Shown: piece by piece, positions 1 through 16,824 of the stretch | Numbering within the stretch: position 1 is the first letter of the stretch | Layout: each line of letters opens with the position of its first letter | From: Antennarius striatus | Lineage: Eukaryota; Chordata; Actinopteri; Lophiiformes; Antennariidae | Assembly (NCBI RefSeq): GCF_040054535.1 | Contig: NC_090782.1 | Location: 17,414,001-17,478,000, forward strand | DNA: 64,000 nucleotides | Direction: 5' to 3' | The notes under the pieces: model-generated | What the model was told of the DNA's origin: nothing | The model's input: only the letters and a program-made list of their open reading frames with translations | Database searches by the model: none | Made by a program: the position numbers and the translations under genes

Positions 1-220
1 ACAAGTTGTCCAAATCTTAATGAGCTACATCACAATATTACTCTTGCACCAAGATGCATCTGATCACATTCACACTTGCAAATTTACCACCATTATGTAT
101 ATTTGCAAATACATTAAAAGCCCAAACAAAATTATCTTTTGATTTGTATAAGTTATTTAAGCCTGTCCATAATTAACCCTTTAAAACGAGTTGTAAAAGC
201 TACCCAAAAATAGACAGTAC

Positions 221-495
221 CTGAGTTATGGATCCATCTTGCAGACTCCCAACAAAAGCCCTGATACCTGTCTCCTCAACAAAAGAATCCACAGCATCTA
301 GACAAAAAATAGTATAGAAGACGCTGAAAGCCTTTCAACGTGAGATGTGGGATTACACATATCAGCTGAGAGAAGTAGTACCATGTCTGCTTTCTTTTTC
401 TGCTATTTAATGGTGTCAGAGGACTCACCATGTAGTTCATTTACCCCGGCGCTCACCAGCAGCACCACCAGCGCCAACACTATACAACGGTTCAT
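221..495 (-). CDS. 5' part of an unidentified secreted or membrane protein gene (two coding exons)
   Basis: Two coding exons on the minus strand join cleanly. Exon 1 runs from the ATG at 495 to 429 and stops at a GGTGAGT donor in phase 1. Exon 2 runs from 297 (after a TGTCTAG acceptor) to 221 and ends in phase 0 before GTACTG. The joined start encodes about 48 residues. It opens with a short N-terminus and a hydrophobic run (IVLALVVLLVSA), typical of a cleaved signal peptide, then a hydrophilic stretch (VDSFVEETGIRAFVGS). The remaining exons must lie left of base 1 or could not be recognised in the last 220 bases. The upstream frame stays open to 702, so a longer N-terminus is possible but lacks a better start. 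I do not recognise the family. The signal-peptide reading and the matching splice phases are the only support. Confidence 0.42.
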
Positions 496-702
496 AGTGA
501 AACCCTTCCATGGATTTGGAACATCACTCAAATCCTTAATGGACAGAATCCGGTCATAAGACACTGTGAAGAGACACAACTTATTCCAATGGGTGTGATA
601 GCGGGTGGAGCAGTAACTCAGTCGGACGTTTGGGTTGTACATGAGTTTCTTACTTATGTTTTCAGATATTCCAATTCTGACTCCTAAAGTTGTGCAGATC
701 AA

Positions 703-2085
703 GGTTTAAGTTCAATCCAATGTGAAGCTGCACAGTAAGATGAAATATGACTGCAATGCAGAAAAAAAACAATGCATACGAGTCCACATTCCAATTTGTA
801 CAGACCTCAGGACGACTGTCTGTTAGACTAACATAAGACAACTTAAAATAGACACCTGAAGGGAAAGTCAGACACGATTTGAAGAAGCTCGGAGTTAAGA
901 TTTAAGTGAAAATCGGCTCATAAAAGAGAAACTTACCCGACTTAATCTTTCAGGCTGTCTACCACTGAAATGAGGGCAGTGTGTTTGAGTGGATGGCAAT
1001 TTCTCTTCTGCTGGCGCAGTGCTATATACACCCTCACCGTGCGCCTTCACCACCTGATTGACAGGCACAGGTGGCAATGACTGAGAAAAGGAAAATGACT
1101 CGAGCAATTCTTTTCTAAATTTTGTATATCTACTCATAGCATTTTAGTGTGAAATAAAGTGTTTACAAGGGAATCAAATGTTTATTTACAAGTTCAGATT
1201 TTTCATGAAAAAATAATGAGCTAGATATTAGCGTTGTTAAAAAGGACAACAGACAACAATATAGAACTAGATGTAGAATTAGTGCTTACATATTGAATGA
1301 TGGGTGATGAACGTCACCCAGAGTTTTATTCATTTATAAAAGCACATTTATCCACACAAAAAATTACAAAATAATCACATTCACGTGAAATTCACACTCA
1401 AAAGTAATTAATAGTAGAAAAAACGATAAACTAAACAAAATATCATTGTAATCATAGAATGTGGTTTGTTCACTTTTGGTTTTGTGAAGTATGAATCAAT
1501 AGAAAATTGGTTTGCTGAACACTCTGATTAGAAATGACATTTTGAAAAAGTGAAAACAGAATAAGAGAACTGTCGAACATTAGGCCAGAGGCTCTGGATG
1601 TTGTGGGACTGTCATGGCTGACGGGTCGCTTCAACATTGCGTAGACAGCGAGTACAGTGCCGCTCTCTCAATGTGGGATTTGGAGTCACTTCTTATTATG
1701 AAGAGAGAGTCCTGTCTTTGTTCTTTTTAGAAATAAACTTTCCACCCAAAGGTCTGAGTGGGCTTGCCTCGCTCTCCTGTGTCGTGTCCATCTCTGTTGT
1801 CAGTTGCCCTGTTTTTGACTAGTGGCGCAGGCATTTAAAATGCTCGCGCATTGACTTGCCATTCACAATTAATTGCGTTAATTTTTTTATAGCGTGTTAA
1901 TTTGCAGCGTAATTAATTAATATAATTAACGCCTTCATTAATTGAAAAAAAAAACCCACACGCATTTAAACATTTACATGAGAAGAACCCAAGAAAGGGA
2001 GGGGCTGGGGTTGGGTTAGGAGGCAAAGCATTCACAAATAACTTCTGCAGGGCTTTGTCAAGAGGGAACAGGAGCCTTCCAGGAG
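703..2085. other. intergenic, no gene seen
   Basis: AT-rich sequence without a convincing exon. An open frame at 1137-895 (minus) has no recognisable domain or splice context. The stretch 1863-1945 is rich in TTAATT and GCGTTAAT words and resembles the end of a decayed DNA transposon, but no partner end was found. Confidence 0.5.
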
Positions 2086-2157
2086 TCCTATGTGGTCTAG
2101 TGGTTAGGATTCTGGCTTTCACCCAGGAGGCCTGGGTTCGAATACTGGGAGTGGAGT
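2086..2157 (+). pseudogene. tRNA-Glu(UUC)-like pseudogene or SINE head
   Basis: The D arm (TGGTCTAGTGGTTAGGAT), a 5-bp anticodon stem around loop CTTTCAC (anticodon TTC at 2118-2120) and the T loop GTTCGAAT lie in the order and spacing of eukaryotic tRNA-Glu. The T stem pairs only with wobbles. The acceptor stem is decayed: the 3' side AGTGGAG does not properly match TCCTATG. No T-run terminator follows. This fits a dead tRNA copy or a tRNA-derived SINE head rather than a working gene. Confidence 0.65.
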
Positions 2158-2254
2158 TGAGTGGAGTGGAGCGGAGTCTTCGCAACATTTGGGGGCGGGA
2201 TGGTTGCTGGGCGGCTTGGCTTCTCCCCTGCGGACCCTGTGCCCGTTTTACAAA

Positions 2255-2612
2255 GCCAGTTTAGTGGAAAACCTGGGTAAGTTAACCCTGAAATCAGGGA
2301 AAACCAGGGTTTCCGGTTTCACAAAGGGTGTTAACTTAACCCAGAGTCAGAGGAGTAAACCTAGCCTGTTGTCATGAGGCGAGGTAGAGTAAACCTCTAG
2401 GTTTGTTACCACAGTAACAGAAGCTAGCCTCACGAAGCAGGTTCAGTGGAAACCCAGAGTAAATTGACCCTGAAATCAGGGAAACCCAGGGTTTTTGGTT
2501 TCAGAAAGGGAGGTAACTTAACTCAGGGTTAGAGCAGTAACCCTGACCTGTTTCATGATGCGAGGTAAACTGAACTTCTGGGTTTGTTACCGCAGTAACA
2601 GACTCTCTGAAC
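2255..2612. repeat. 182-bp tandem duplication of the Harbinger left end
   Basis: Words such as gaaatcaggg (2290 and 2472) and gtttgttacc (2401 and 2582) recur 181-182 bases apart, with most of the sequence between them also shared. The left subterminal region is therefore present twice, diverged by roughly one base in six. Confidence 0.75.
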
Positions 2613-2772
2613 ATAACCTGGTCAGGAGCAGGTTGTATTCCACAAACCCAGGGTTTTCTGTGACTCCGCCCCCTTTCAGTGCCACTCGCGCGGCTTCATT
2701 TCCTGGTTCTGTCAGACGGAGAGTTTGACCGAAGTAAGGTTTCATAAATAACTCCGTATTTTAGAGGCGAAC

Positions 2773-2895
2773 ATGGCATGTCTGTTTGACGAGGAGCCCC
2801 TTGATGGAGTTTCCACATTAATTCACAGAGATTTTAATTTTTTTTGTATCGTTACAATACTTAACATTCTAATAGTTAACATGATTCAGCTGTGA
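2773..2895 (+). pseudogene. N-terminal remnant of a HARBI1-type transposase
   Basis: A 40-codon frame starts ATG-GCA-TGT and reads MACLFDEEPLDG, then a Leu-Ile-x-Arg stretch. This is the kind of acidic start seen in fish HARBI1-like transposases. It then runs into AT-rich sequence and a stop. None of the DDE catalytic core is visible before the right end at 4305, so the element cannot make transposase. Confidence 0.5.
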
Positions 2896-4439
2896 CCATC
2901 ACCCACCTCTAACTTGTGCTCCAGTATTTCTATGTTCAGATCTGTCCTCCTAATCTTGAGGTCCTAGTAAACCATTTCTATTTTCTGTACTTTTTTAGAA
3001 AGTAAATTCTATAAACTTCTTCAGCAGATTAATGGGAATTCTTGAGTAGGACATTAAAACATAGATGCAAATGAATTCCACAGAATGAACCGCTGGTGGT
3101 CTCTGAGCGTCTACTTCACTGTGATAGTCTGTGCATTTGGGACCCTTCGGCTACTGTCCATCCATGATCTGTTAAAAAAGGATGAGAATTTGTTAATACT
3201 TCAATAAATGTCACACTCTGTATTCCACCAGAATGTGAGGCAATGGGAAGAAAACCATCAGTAACATAAAATATTAGACCACCTTTGTTTTCTTCTCTTT
3301 CTTGTTAAATTCTTTTTGTTTTTATTGATTATTAACTCTTGTGTGTATCATTTGACTAAAACAGACATAAAATAAAACTTGGAATACCTTAAAGCGGTTC
3401 CAATCAGTACAATGTCACAGCCACTGATGTAAGAACTAAAGCAGTTTTGGCGATTACTGTATCAAACGAGCTACATGTCACCTCTTGATTTCAGTTCTTA
3501 TATAATATAGGTATATGCAATGGTGTGAATATTACTTATCAACTGTTTTTGTAACGTGAATGTGTCGATTTACTGTTTTATTTACACAACAATATCACAT
3601 TTAAATATATTTCCTTAGTGAACAGAACCTGATATACAGTAGATGAGAGCGCATTTATGTGCGTGAAAAGAGCGTTATATTGGCGATAAAACAATTGAAT
3701 AGTCACTTAATATTTACTGTACAATATCAAACACAATCCCTAACGAGATGATGCAGAAGTCTGACCTGTGTGAACGATGTTTTTATACTTCATTCTCAGC
3801 TGCTGACGTGCGCTTCTCCCCCCACTGGATCGCACCTAAATAAAATAAATTAATAAAGTATTATTGAAGCCGTTTACTTCCGTATTTTTACCGTGAGTGC
3901 AACGGACTACGTTTAAACTTACGCATCGACTTGAGCAGCAATTTACTCTCACGACATGTCGCTCTTCTTTGCAGCTGCAACGCTGTTCTCTTTTTTCTGA
4001 AAATGTCCTCAAAGTCTTCATATTCATAAATTAAAATCTGTACTCCGACTGCTGTAAAGCGCTGTGGAGCGCGTCTCGTCCGTCGTCATGGTGAATCGTC
4101 GACTCGGGGATCCATTGATGATGGCTTTTTTTTCGAGTTGTCGTGTCTGTTAAACTGCGGGTCAACTTACTCCGGGTTAGTAAAACTAACCCTGAAACCT
4201 GTTTGTGAAACCGAAATCCCTGGTTTTTCCAAATTCAGGGTAAAGCAACCCAGAACCACAGGTTTACCTCAGGGTAGGTTAACCCTGCCTTCGTGAAACG
4301 GGCCCAATGTAAACAAGCTTGTTTGTCTGAGCAGCTCGCTAAAGGACACATAGAGTTGTCTGTTGTCAGTTGTTTATTTTATTCAACTGTATTTGTATTG
4401 GTTTCCTGATGTGCTTGACCTTTTTTCTTTTGAATTTCA

Positions 4440-5397
4440 TTGATAAAGCTCACTTAACCAAGAAAGGGGGCAGGGTAGAAGACATGAAGGACAGCTACAA
4501 ATACCTTGGAATCCCACAGGCTAATGGCCATCATGAGGATGCCGCAAGGAAGTCATCCACAGCCAAATACCTCCAGAGAGTAAGGCAAGTCCTGAGAAGT
4601 CAGCTGAATGACAAGAACAAGGTCCGACCCATCAACATGTATGCGCTGCCAGTCATCAGATACCCTGATCATAAGCTGGCCAAAGGAGGAGATAGAAGCC
4701 ACAGACATCAAGACGAGAAAGCTACTCACCATGCATGGAGGGTTTCACCACAAGTCCATCATCCTGAGGCTGTACACTAAGCGGAAAGAGGGAGGCCGAG
4801 GACTAGTGAGCATCAGGACCACTGTCCAGGATGAAACATCAAAAATCCAAGAGTACATCAGGAAATGGCCCCAACAGATGAACTGCTCAGTGAATGCCTT
4901 AGACAGCAGAAACCTGAGGAGGAAGAGGAGGAGACAACATGGAGGGACAAGCCCCTACATGGCATGTACCACCGTCAGATATAGGAAGTGGCTGATATCA
5001 AGAAGACCTACCAATGGCTGAATAAAGCTGGACTGACAGACAGCACAGAGGCACTGATCATGGCAGCACAGGAACAGGCCCTAAGTACAAGGGCAATAGA
5101 GGCCAATATCTACCACAGTAGATCTGACCCAAGGTGCAGGCTATGTAAAGAAGCCCCAGAGTCAGTCCAGCATGTGGTAGCAGGGTGTAAGATGCTCGCC
5201 AGCTCAGCATACATGGAAAGGCACAACCAAGTAGCTGTGATAGTGTACAGGAACATCTGTACCCGGTATGGACTAGAAGTACCCAAATCCCAATGGGACA
5301 TACCACCGAAGGTGGTTGAGAATGACAAGGCTAAGATCCTGTGGGAATTCAGCTTCCAGACTGACAAACAGCTGCTAGCTAACAAACCGGACATAGT
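4440..5397 (+). pseudogene. C-terminal fragment of a non-LTR retrotransposon ORF (R4/Dong/Rex6-like)
   Basis: The thumb and C-terminal part of a reverse-transcriptase polyprotein is readable with two frame changes (near 4665-4680 and near 4865) and an in-frame TAG at 4982. Landmarks in order: YKYLGIPQANG, an INMYALPVIRYP segment, LLTMHGGFHHKS, LYTKRKEGGRGLVS, then CRLCKEAPESVQHVVAGC (a CCHC knuckle), and finally NKPDIVI. A CCHC knuckle followed by a PD-type motif matches the restriction-like endonuclease of the R2/R4 group; the clade is inferred, not proven. The 5' part (RT fingers and palm) is missing. The 3' end is cut off inside the endonuclease by a GATA array. Confidence 0.75.
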
Positions 5398-5565
<168 letters not shown>

Positions 5566-5636
5566 TTTATAAATTTGTATAAATTATATAGTGGTGATGG
5601 ACAAAGAGCAGAAGAGAGCAGAGAGTATATACAGTG

Positions 5637-5872
<236 letters not shown>

Positions 5873-5957
<85 letters not shown>
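5873..5957. repeat. (TA)n microsatellite
   Basis: About 42 TA units on the other side of SINE copy 1, running into a short AC/CATA patch. A smaller TA patch follows at 6019-6039. Confidence 0.97.
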
Positions 5958-5965
<8 letters not shown>

Positions 5966-5982
5966 TGCATACATACATACAC

Positions 5983-6019
5983 ACACAAATGCTGTGGAAC
6001 ACGCCACATAACTTCTGCA
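5983..6019 (+). repeat. 37-nt segment repeated at 8129-8165 (copy A)
   Basis: This segment matches 8129-8165 with three differences over 37 positions; the core AACACGCCACATAACTTCTG is identical. Copy A lies upstream of the antizyme promoter and copy B in intron 1. No known element was recognised. Confidence 0.85.
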
Positions 6020-6120
6020 TATATATATATATATATACATATTTTTTTCGCCGTTTGATGTTGTGGTTGAGAAAATTCCTTCAAACTGAAAATACAGTAT
6101 CACGTGTTCGTGCTGGTTTG

Positions 6121-6128
6121 TGACGTCA
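6121..6128 (+). promoter_or_regulatory. consensus cAMP-response element (TGACGTCA)
   Basis: A perfect palindromic CRE/ATF site 116 bases upstream of the antizyme ATG. A GC-box-like CCCGCCCCTG lies about 20 bases further on. The position fits a proximal promoter element; CREB/ATF binding is inferred. Confidence 0.6.
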
Positions 6129-6243
6129 CACGCTCTGAGGCACAGGACCCGCCCCTGACAAACACAGCAGCCTGTAAACCTTCCGCCCAGCAGTAGGCGA
6201 AGACCAAACGACAGAGCGAGCAGCTGGTGTGGACGCTGGCCGG

Positions 6244-11009
<4,766 letters not shown>

Positions 11010-11468
11010 GTGACGCTGAGTAGTTACAATTGTTAGTTCTCATTTAAACCCTCGTCACCATATCCTAATTTTTCAGAAATGAAGATGTTTCCTAGTTTAA
11101 ATAATGTTGAGGTTTTCTGTCAGAGGTTCTGTTGTGTTTGTTTTACCTATTCCTACCATGTGCTGTGTTTCAATGCTGTTTGCACTAGGGTAAGATATTC
11201 ATATACCAGGAATATAAATCAAACACCTACATAATATTCAGACGAGGTGTCCTCACAAAGTACCACTTCATATGATTCGCTCACCTTGATCCTCTCCTCA
11301 GTGTAGTATTTATGATCAATTGAAATTCATCATACATACTTGTGTAAGTAGCAATGTGTCATGGTAGTTATTTGATTGTCATGTTTATATTGATTTTTTA
11401 ATGTGTGCATGATTTTCATTTGTTGCTTTGATTCACTTGATTGAAATCTGCATGTTGTAACTGTACTA

Positions 11469-11474
11469 AATAAA
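11469..11474 (+). terminator. poly(A) signal of antizyme
   Basis: AATAAA 460 bases after the antizyme stop codon; no earlier canonical hexamer is seen in the 3' UTR. Confidence 0.75.
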
Positions 11475-12082
11475 CGTGCTCACCATATAGAATGACGTCT
11501 TGTCATATGTATAAGAATTAAGACCTATCTTTAAAGGATCTGCCTCTGTTCTGATAATTAGTAGTTGTAATTATGCATTACTGAGACAAACCAATGAGTC
11601 TTCTAGAAGGTTCTTTTGATGCACATGCTGGGAGAACTTTGGTGACTAATAGTTGTAGTCACCTTTTAATATTTGAAATCTCACAAAAACAACTGAAATA
11701 AGGTTATATGATTCCTATGGTATAGCTTTTTAAAAAAGGTTTTTTGTTTTAATGTGTAACAAGACCAGATCCAAGTGTTTAGGAATCCAAATTGGTGGAC
11801 AAATTTATGCCACCAGAGTTTTACCCATTTGAAGCCTTTGACATGGACATTCAAACACAACCATCATATGAACTAACAAATTGTAATTTTTGTAGAAATA
11901 GTGCGATGGCAGCATGTTTGAGAAAATCAAAGCATTGTATTACATGGATTTTACAATATGAAGAGCAGCATAAGAACATACAATGTAGTACAAAATGTGA
12001 AGATTTGATGAATTTCTAACCACATCTTTCTGTGTCGGACTGTAAATATGTTGGTCATTAAATGAGGCATCTGATATAAATG
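11475..12082. other. convergent 3' flanks of antizyme and PEAK3
   Basis: The space between the antizyme poly(A) signal and the PEAK3 stop must hold the PEAK3 3' UTR. No minus-strand AATAAA is present. ATTAAA variants (TTTAAT on the plus strand near 11664 and 11748) are the likely candidates. The plus-strand frame at 11792-12019 shows no domain and is treated as chance. Confidence 0.5.
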
Positions 12083-14731
12083 TTAGCTTGCGTTCAGAGA
12101 GAGCCACAGCTGCCTGGTCAAGCTCAAAATTGCCTCGGGATCTGTGGACGACAGGTATTGTATCCACAAACAGTCTTCCCAGTCCAGAGCAGACTGATCC
12201 TGGATCTGCCCTCTCTCTGCCAGCTTCATCACCAGCAAGGCTCGCTTGATTGTCAGCCAGTTGTGCACAGTAGTGGTCGTAAGGCATCTGTGGTCAAAGA
12301 GTGGAGGACGTGGCCCCCAGAGGATCACCTGAAGCATAGCTACCATGTCTGCCATGTCCTTCCCACAGTGGAGCAGGGAGGCCAGATAGAAGAGCCCTTT
12401 TCGATATGATGACTTCGGCAGAGTTGGACCTGAGGCCAAAGATGTCAGACTCTCATGTGAGTGGAGACAGTACCCAATAATGCCTTCAATTTGGGATTTC
12501 ATGTAGGTGAAGGGACGAGGTACAGTAGAAGCAGATGAAAGTGGCGTTAACACTACACGAGGGGAGCCGTGTGTCCTCCATAACTTCTGGATCTTTCCCT
12601 TTTCCTCTGCCTTTTCACACTCCATGTCCACTTTCAGTCTGTTGGTATCCTGTTCTCGCATGTTTCCTGCCTGTTCTTTCAATCTTTTTGGCCACACTAA
12701 AAAGATCTTTCGAGGTTTGAGCTCAGTCGCGGAACCACTGATGTACAGATGTTGTGAGCCCACTAGTATCTGCAACAACAGAACACACACCTGTCTGTCG
12801 TAATTCAAACAATCCACGCTCTGCAGTGAGCTGCTAGTCTGAACAAAGTCTTCTAGGGTGGCATCTGGCAGGTCTCTCTCAACGGTCAGTGAGTGTCCGT
12901 TCATGAGGAGTGACTGGATTGAGGTCAGATTCATTCGTCTGTCACCAGTGAGACATTCAATGCTCACTCCACCTGGCGGTTTAGCAGTGGGGAAGCCTGG
13001 CTTCAAGGCAGAAGAAGGAAATTGAGTTTCCAACTTGAAGGATGAGGACGTTTTGCTTGGTTGGATATGAGCAATGACATCTTGCACGTAGACATGTGTT
13101 GTCTTTTGATTGGGATAAGCTGAAGGAGTTCCATCAGCCTGTTTGTGCACCTGCAAAGAAATTACACATCCTTATTAGTTATACTCAAGAAACTCATGCG
13201 GCTACAGCATTCTGTGGCCTTCCTGCAGCAGATGTGACACCTGACTAAGTGTAGAGGAAGTGAGTCTGATACCACAAGTCACCGTCACAGTTTCCAGTGT
13301 TGATAAAGATCATGTTTCTGTCACTTCTTATGGTATGCAATAGACATATCACCTCTTTGTCTGGACAAGCAGAGCATTCTGTGTGTTGTATGGAGTGAAT
13401 AAAAGCTTTTACATTACCCTTAAACCAAGGATCCGGCTGGGGAGCTTGGGACTGTGCAGGCTGTAGTAAACTGCATCTCCAATCTCTTTTGGCTCATTGC
13501 CTTCACAAAGCAGGAAATCCTGTGGTGCATAGACATCTGTCTGTGTGGCATCTCCTTGTAGCAGGACCCCAGCAGCCACGCTCTGCATCACACTTCTCAA
13601 AAAGAGCAAGTGGCGATGTTGAAGTCCTCGCAAGATCGCCCTCTGGTCGTCAGAACTACTGAAGAGGAAGGGCATGTGCTCGTCTGCGGTGTCGAAGGAC
13701 AGCTGGGAGATGGAAAATAAGGTGACAGGACTCCCACCAAGTCGTTTAAACTCCTCTGTACCCTCATGGACATATTTGATGGGTGTGGGTGCCATCATGT
13801 ACAAGGGGTTGTCAAAGTTATGAGGATGCAGGGGAGACACAGGAGAGAGTGGAGGAGCATCACCGACAGGGAGGGAGAAGGTGCGAGCAAACCTCTTCTT
13901 TGGAACAGGCGGTGGGGCGCCATCAGAAAAAAACCTCGCCTGGTGTCGGGAAGGATCTGGGACTCCAAGAGAGATTTGGGTTAGAGAAGAGCATTGAACA
14001 TACAAGAGGTGGATGCATCAGATTCTTTATCCACAGAAGCAGAAGGCAGTTTGCAAGTCCTTGACTATCACATGCATTTATCGAAAGTAAATGTTAAAGT
14101 TCTCTTTTTCAGTTTTCACCCAAAAGTTGAACAGAAAAACAAACCGCACATCTAGTGCAGTCAGTTGTGTCTGTTCTTATAACAGTGAAGGCAAATACCA
14201 GTTGTGGTGTTTGTATTTATTACAAAATGCTATTGTCTCTTAATTATACCCATTTCATCCTTCGGTAAGCCTACCATAGCGGTGGTGTATTGGACACTGG
14301 GCTGCATGACAGTCAGTGGGTTCAGGGAAGACATCATTGAATGCCTCGCTTTCATGTTCGAGTTCACCAGGATGGAGAGGAACAGCGTCAAACTCCACAC
14401 TGGAGCATCTGGAGGACAGACTTCTGAAAATCAACAAAATCATTACTTCCCTCTGTGCTTTGTGGGAAATTTGTGTCTCAAAACAAAGAGTACAGCTTGT
14501 ATGTATTTTCAAGGTTTTCAGGATTTCAAATAATTAATACTCTAACACCAAATAACAAGGATTTGTAAATGAGGATTGCATGATCATGGATTATCCCTAA
14601 GAAAACAAATCGGTAAGGGTGAATAATATAACCACACACCTAAAGCATTTTGTTTGTTGGTCTTACCTGCGCTGTTTTACAGGTAGCTTTGGTTTGAGTT
14701 CCTCAGCTGTGATTTGTAAATCAGAAGACAT
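12083..14731 (-). CDS. peak3: PEAK3-like pseudokinase scaffold protein (four coding exons)
   Basis: PEAK3 is the short member of the PEAK1/PRAG1/PEAK3 pseudokinase scaffolds, which dimerise through helices around the kinase fold and recruit Crk, Grb2 and 14-3-3 proteins. Coding exons on the minus strand: 14731-14667, 14423-14275, 13956-13418 and 13150-12083. Phases agree at each junction, giving 606 residues (human is about 470). Residues 86-101 read PPPVPKKRFARTFSLP, matching the human tandem PPPLPKK and RTxSLP sites known to bind Crk SH3 and 14-3-3. Residues 121-124 are NPLY. The catalytic-loop position reads LKPRKIFLV (about 395-403) instead of HRD-x4-N. The C-terminus WGPRPP...ALLVMKLAERG...WEDCLWIQYL aligns well with human PEAK3. 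Location beside antizyme agrees with human 19p13.3. An alternative 5' non-coding exon cannot be excluded. Confidence 0.92.
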
Positions 14732-16824
14732 TAGGGCTTTATAAGTTAGAATGGCTGATCTGGCCTTCCAGATCTCTGTCATTTCAGTCACTCAGAACCA
14801 GTGTATCTGAAGCTAACACACTTCATTTCTCTGCCTCTTTCTGAAGTGAGTGCTCTGCTCTCCTTATCTTCTACACTTGTCAGCTGTAAGTTGATACCGG
14901 AAGAATTGTGCCTGTTTTAAGGGCTGAACTGTTCTCTGAGTTAACCTCAGTTTCACAGTTGATCTATATTTATCAAGTGAAGAGACAGTATGAAACACGC
15001 ACTTTTGGATGTTGCAGTTTGAAAACTTGTCCTCCTCAAGAGTCGGTGCTGGTGTGGTGGGCTTTTAGCTTTGACCTTGAAGAGAAAGGGAAATAATGAA
15101 CAATTGAAGAGATTATTTGCTATGGCAATGTCTTCTACAATTGGGCTATTTTGATCAAATCAAATAAGTTGCCTCAAAGTCCTTGGACATAGGGTAGTCA
15201 GCATTAACTCGTCAAACAATTAATCATGTGTTACAGGATCACTAATAGAATTCACAATCTGGGGACCATGAATGTGAGAATGTGTTTAGTCCCTACTTGT
15301 CTAAGTTCAACATATAAATGAAACTCAACTTAAATGAAATAGCACTGTACATGAAAATAGAAGACGAAATATCCAAAATTCAAAGCAATAAAACTGTGAA
15401 AGGAAGAGAAAATCCAGTAAAGCAAAAATGAATGGAACAGTAAAATTACATATAATAAATAAAAATGTGAATAAAGATAAAAACATGAAAAATAGTAACA
15501 TACAGTAAAAACAACAAAATAAATAAAAACAACCACAATAAAAACAACATTCATCATGGGGACTTTTAGTACATGTGGAGAAAAAATTTAATTGTATGAA
15601 TTACAGCATTGTGTTATTTATATAATCCGTGATGTCTCAACCCACAGTGCCTTTTGTAAACCAATAATGACCTGACTGCAGTGACCAGTTATGGACTTCC
15701 TGATATGTTAATGTGTGAGTGCAGTCACTGCTCGCTATCATCGTGAGGCGGAGCTGCTGAAGGACATTCATCGCACAATGACTCACATCCAAGAGACTAT
15801 AATCTGTTAAAGTGAGCGCATCACATGTGAGATGATGACAAACACAATATGGTCTAATAAGGAGCTGTAAATGACCAAAAAAAGCTGCATGCGGGTCATC
15901 AGACTGAAATACATAACTTTTCTCATTTAAAATGACCTAAGTTCTGTAAATGTCTGTGCGCACCAGCCTAAATTTGTGTAACATCCATATTACTAACATG
16001 TGTGTACGTCTGCTTGTTTGCCTCTCTGAAACCGATGATGTGAACTCATTTACATCACGCGCATGAACGAGTTATTATAAATTTAAATCATCATTATCAA
16101 TTCTTGTGTTCAGGGACTCACTCTTGTATTCTCCTCGCCTTCCACTTGGAGCAGAACAGTCTGCGTCATAATGATATCTACTCTCTGTATTTCACTGTGA
16201 AAGGTTAGAGGATGCATTAGTCCACCATCATTAAGGACCTCTGTTCATATGCTAAGGAGGAAGGAGGACTGTTTGGTTCCTCTTCCTGAGGGACTCAGCG
16301 CACATGGAGGACAGTTTGGGAGCTCATCCTACGGGGTTACCACGGGAACAATCCAGACATATTCATCAGGGGAAGGAGTGGGAGCATACTGCTTGTGAAG
16401 GAGTGACATTTAAGATGTTGAAGGCGGTGGAGGAGTTCATTAACCTGAAAGACATCGCTGATAAGTAGACGGCAGTGTCAACTCTGCCCACTGGTTTGAA
16501 AGATGAACCTCTACACAATGAAAGGCTGGCAGGAACAATATGAAATGATTATGTCACTGTACCTGAAAGCACCGGCCCCATCACGGGATCCATCCTCACA
16601 ACTTCTAAATAATCCATCAAACAAATCGATCAGTACCGGCAACAACATCACATTCCTGACAAAAGTAAATATGACTATTAAATATACAAAAACAATGTCA
16701 TTATGGTTTGTTTACACAGGTTTAATTGTTCAGTGTTTGATGAAATTTACAGCATAGTCATCCTGATGAAACTTTTTAATATGAATAACTAAAATCTTGA
16801 AATCAAGCTAAGTTCTGTTGCACA
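14732..16824. other. intergenic region between PEAK3 and the C2CD4-like gene
   Basis: No intact gene. The plus strand is strongly A-rich at 15330-15560, with recurring AATAAAAAC-like words. Short coding-like pieces occur near 15724-15795 (reading YHREAELLKDIHRTMTHIQE) and near 16110-16470, interrupted by stops. They may be decayed exons, but no family could be assigned. Confidence 0.45.

Larger units (their letters stand above)
2238..4305 (+). mobile_element. Harbinger-like DNA transposon, defective
   Basis: The two ends are inverted relatives. The left has gcccgttttacaaagcc followed by TTAACCCTGAA words; the right ends in cttcgtgaaacgggccc preceded by the complementary AGGGTTAACC and CCTGGTTTTTCC words. 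Such termini, full of AACCCTGA and GAAACC words, are typical of fish PIF/Harbinger elements. At about 2.07 kb it is too short to be complete. The left terminal region is duplicated in tandem (period about 182 bp). Just inside it lies the start of a transposase-like frame. A clear 3-bp target duplication could not be fixed because the left terminus has diverged. Confidence 0.68.

Noticed and set aside
12080..12803. Plus-strand open frames of up to 109 codons
   Set aside because: They lie antisense to the well-supported last exon of PEAK3.
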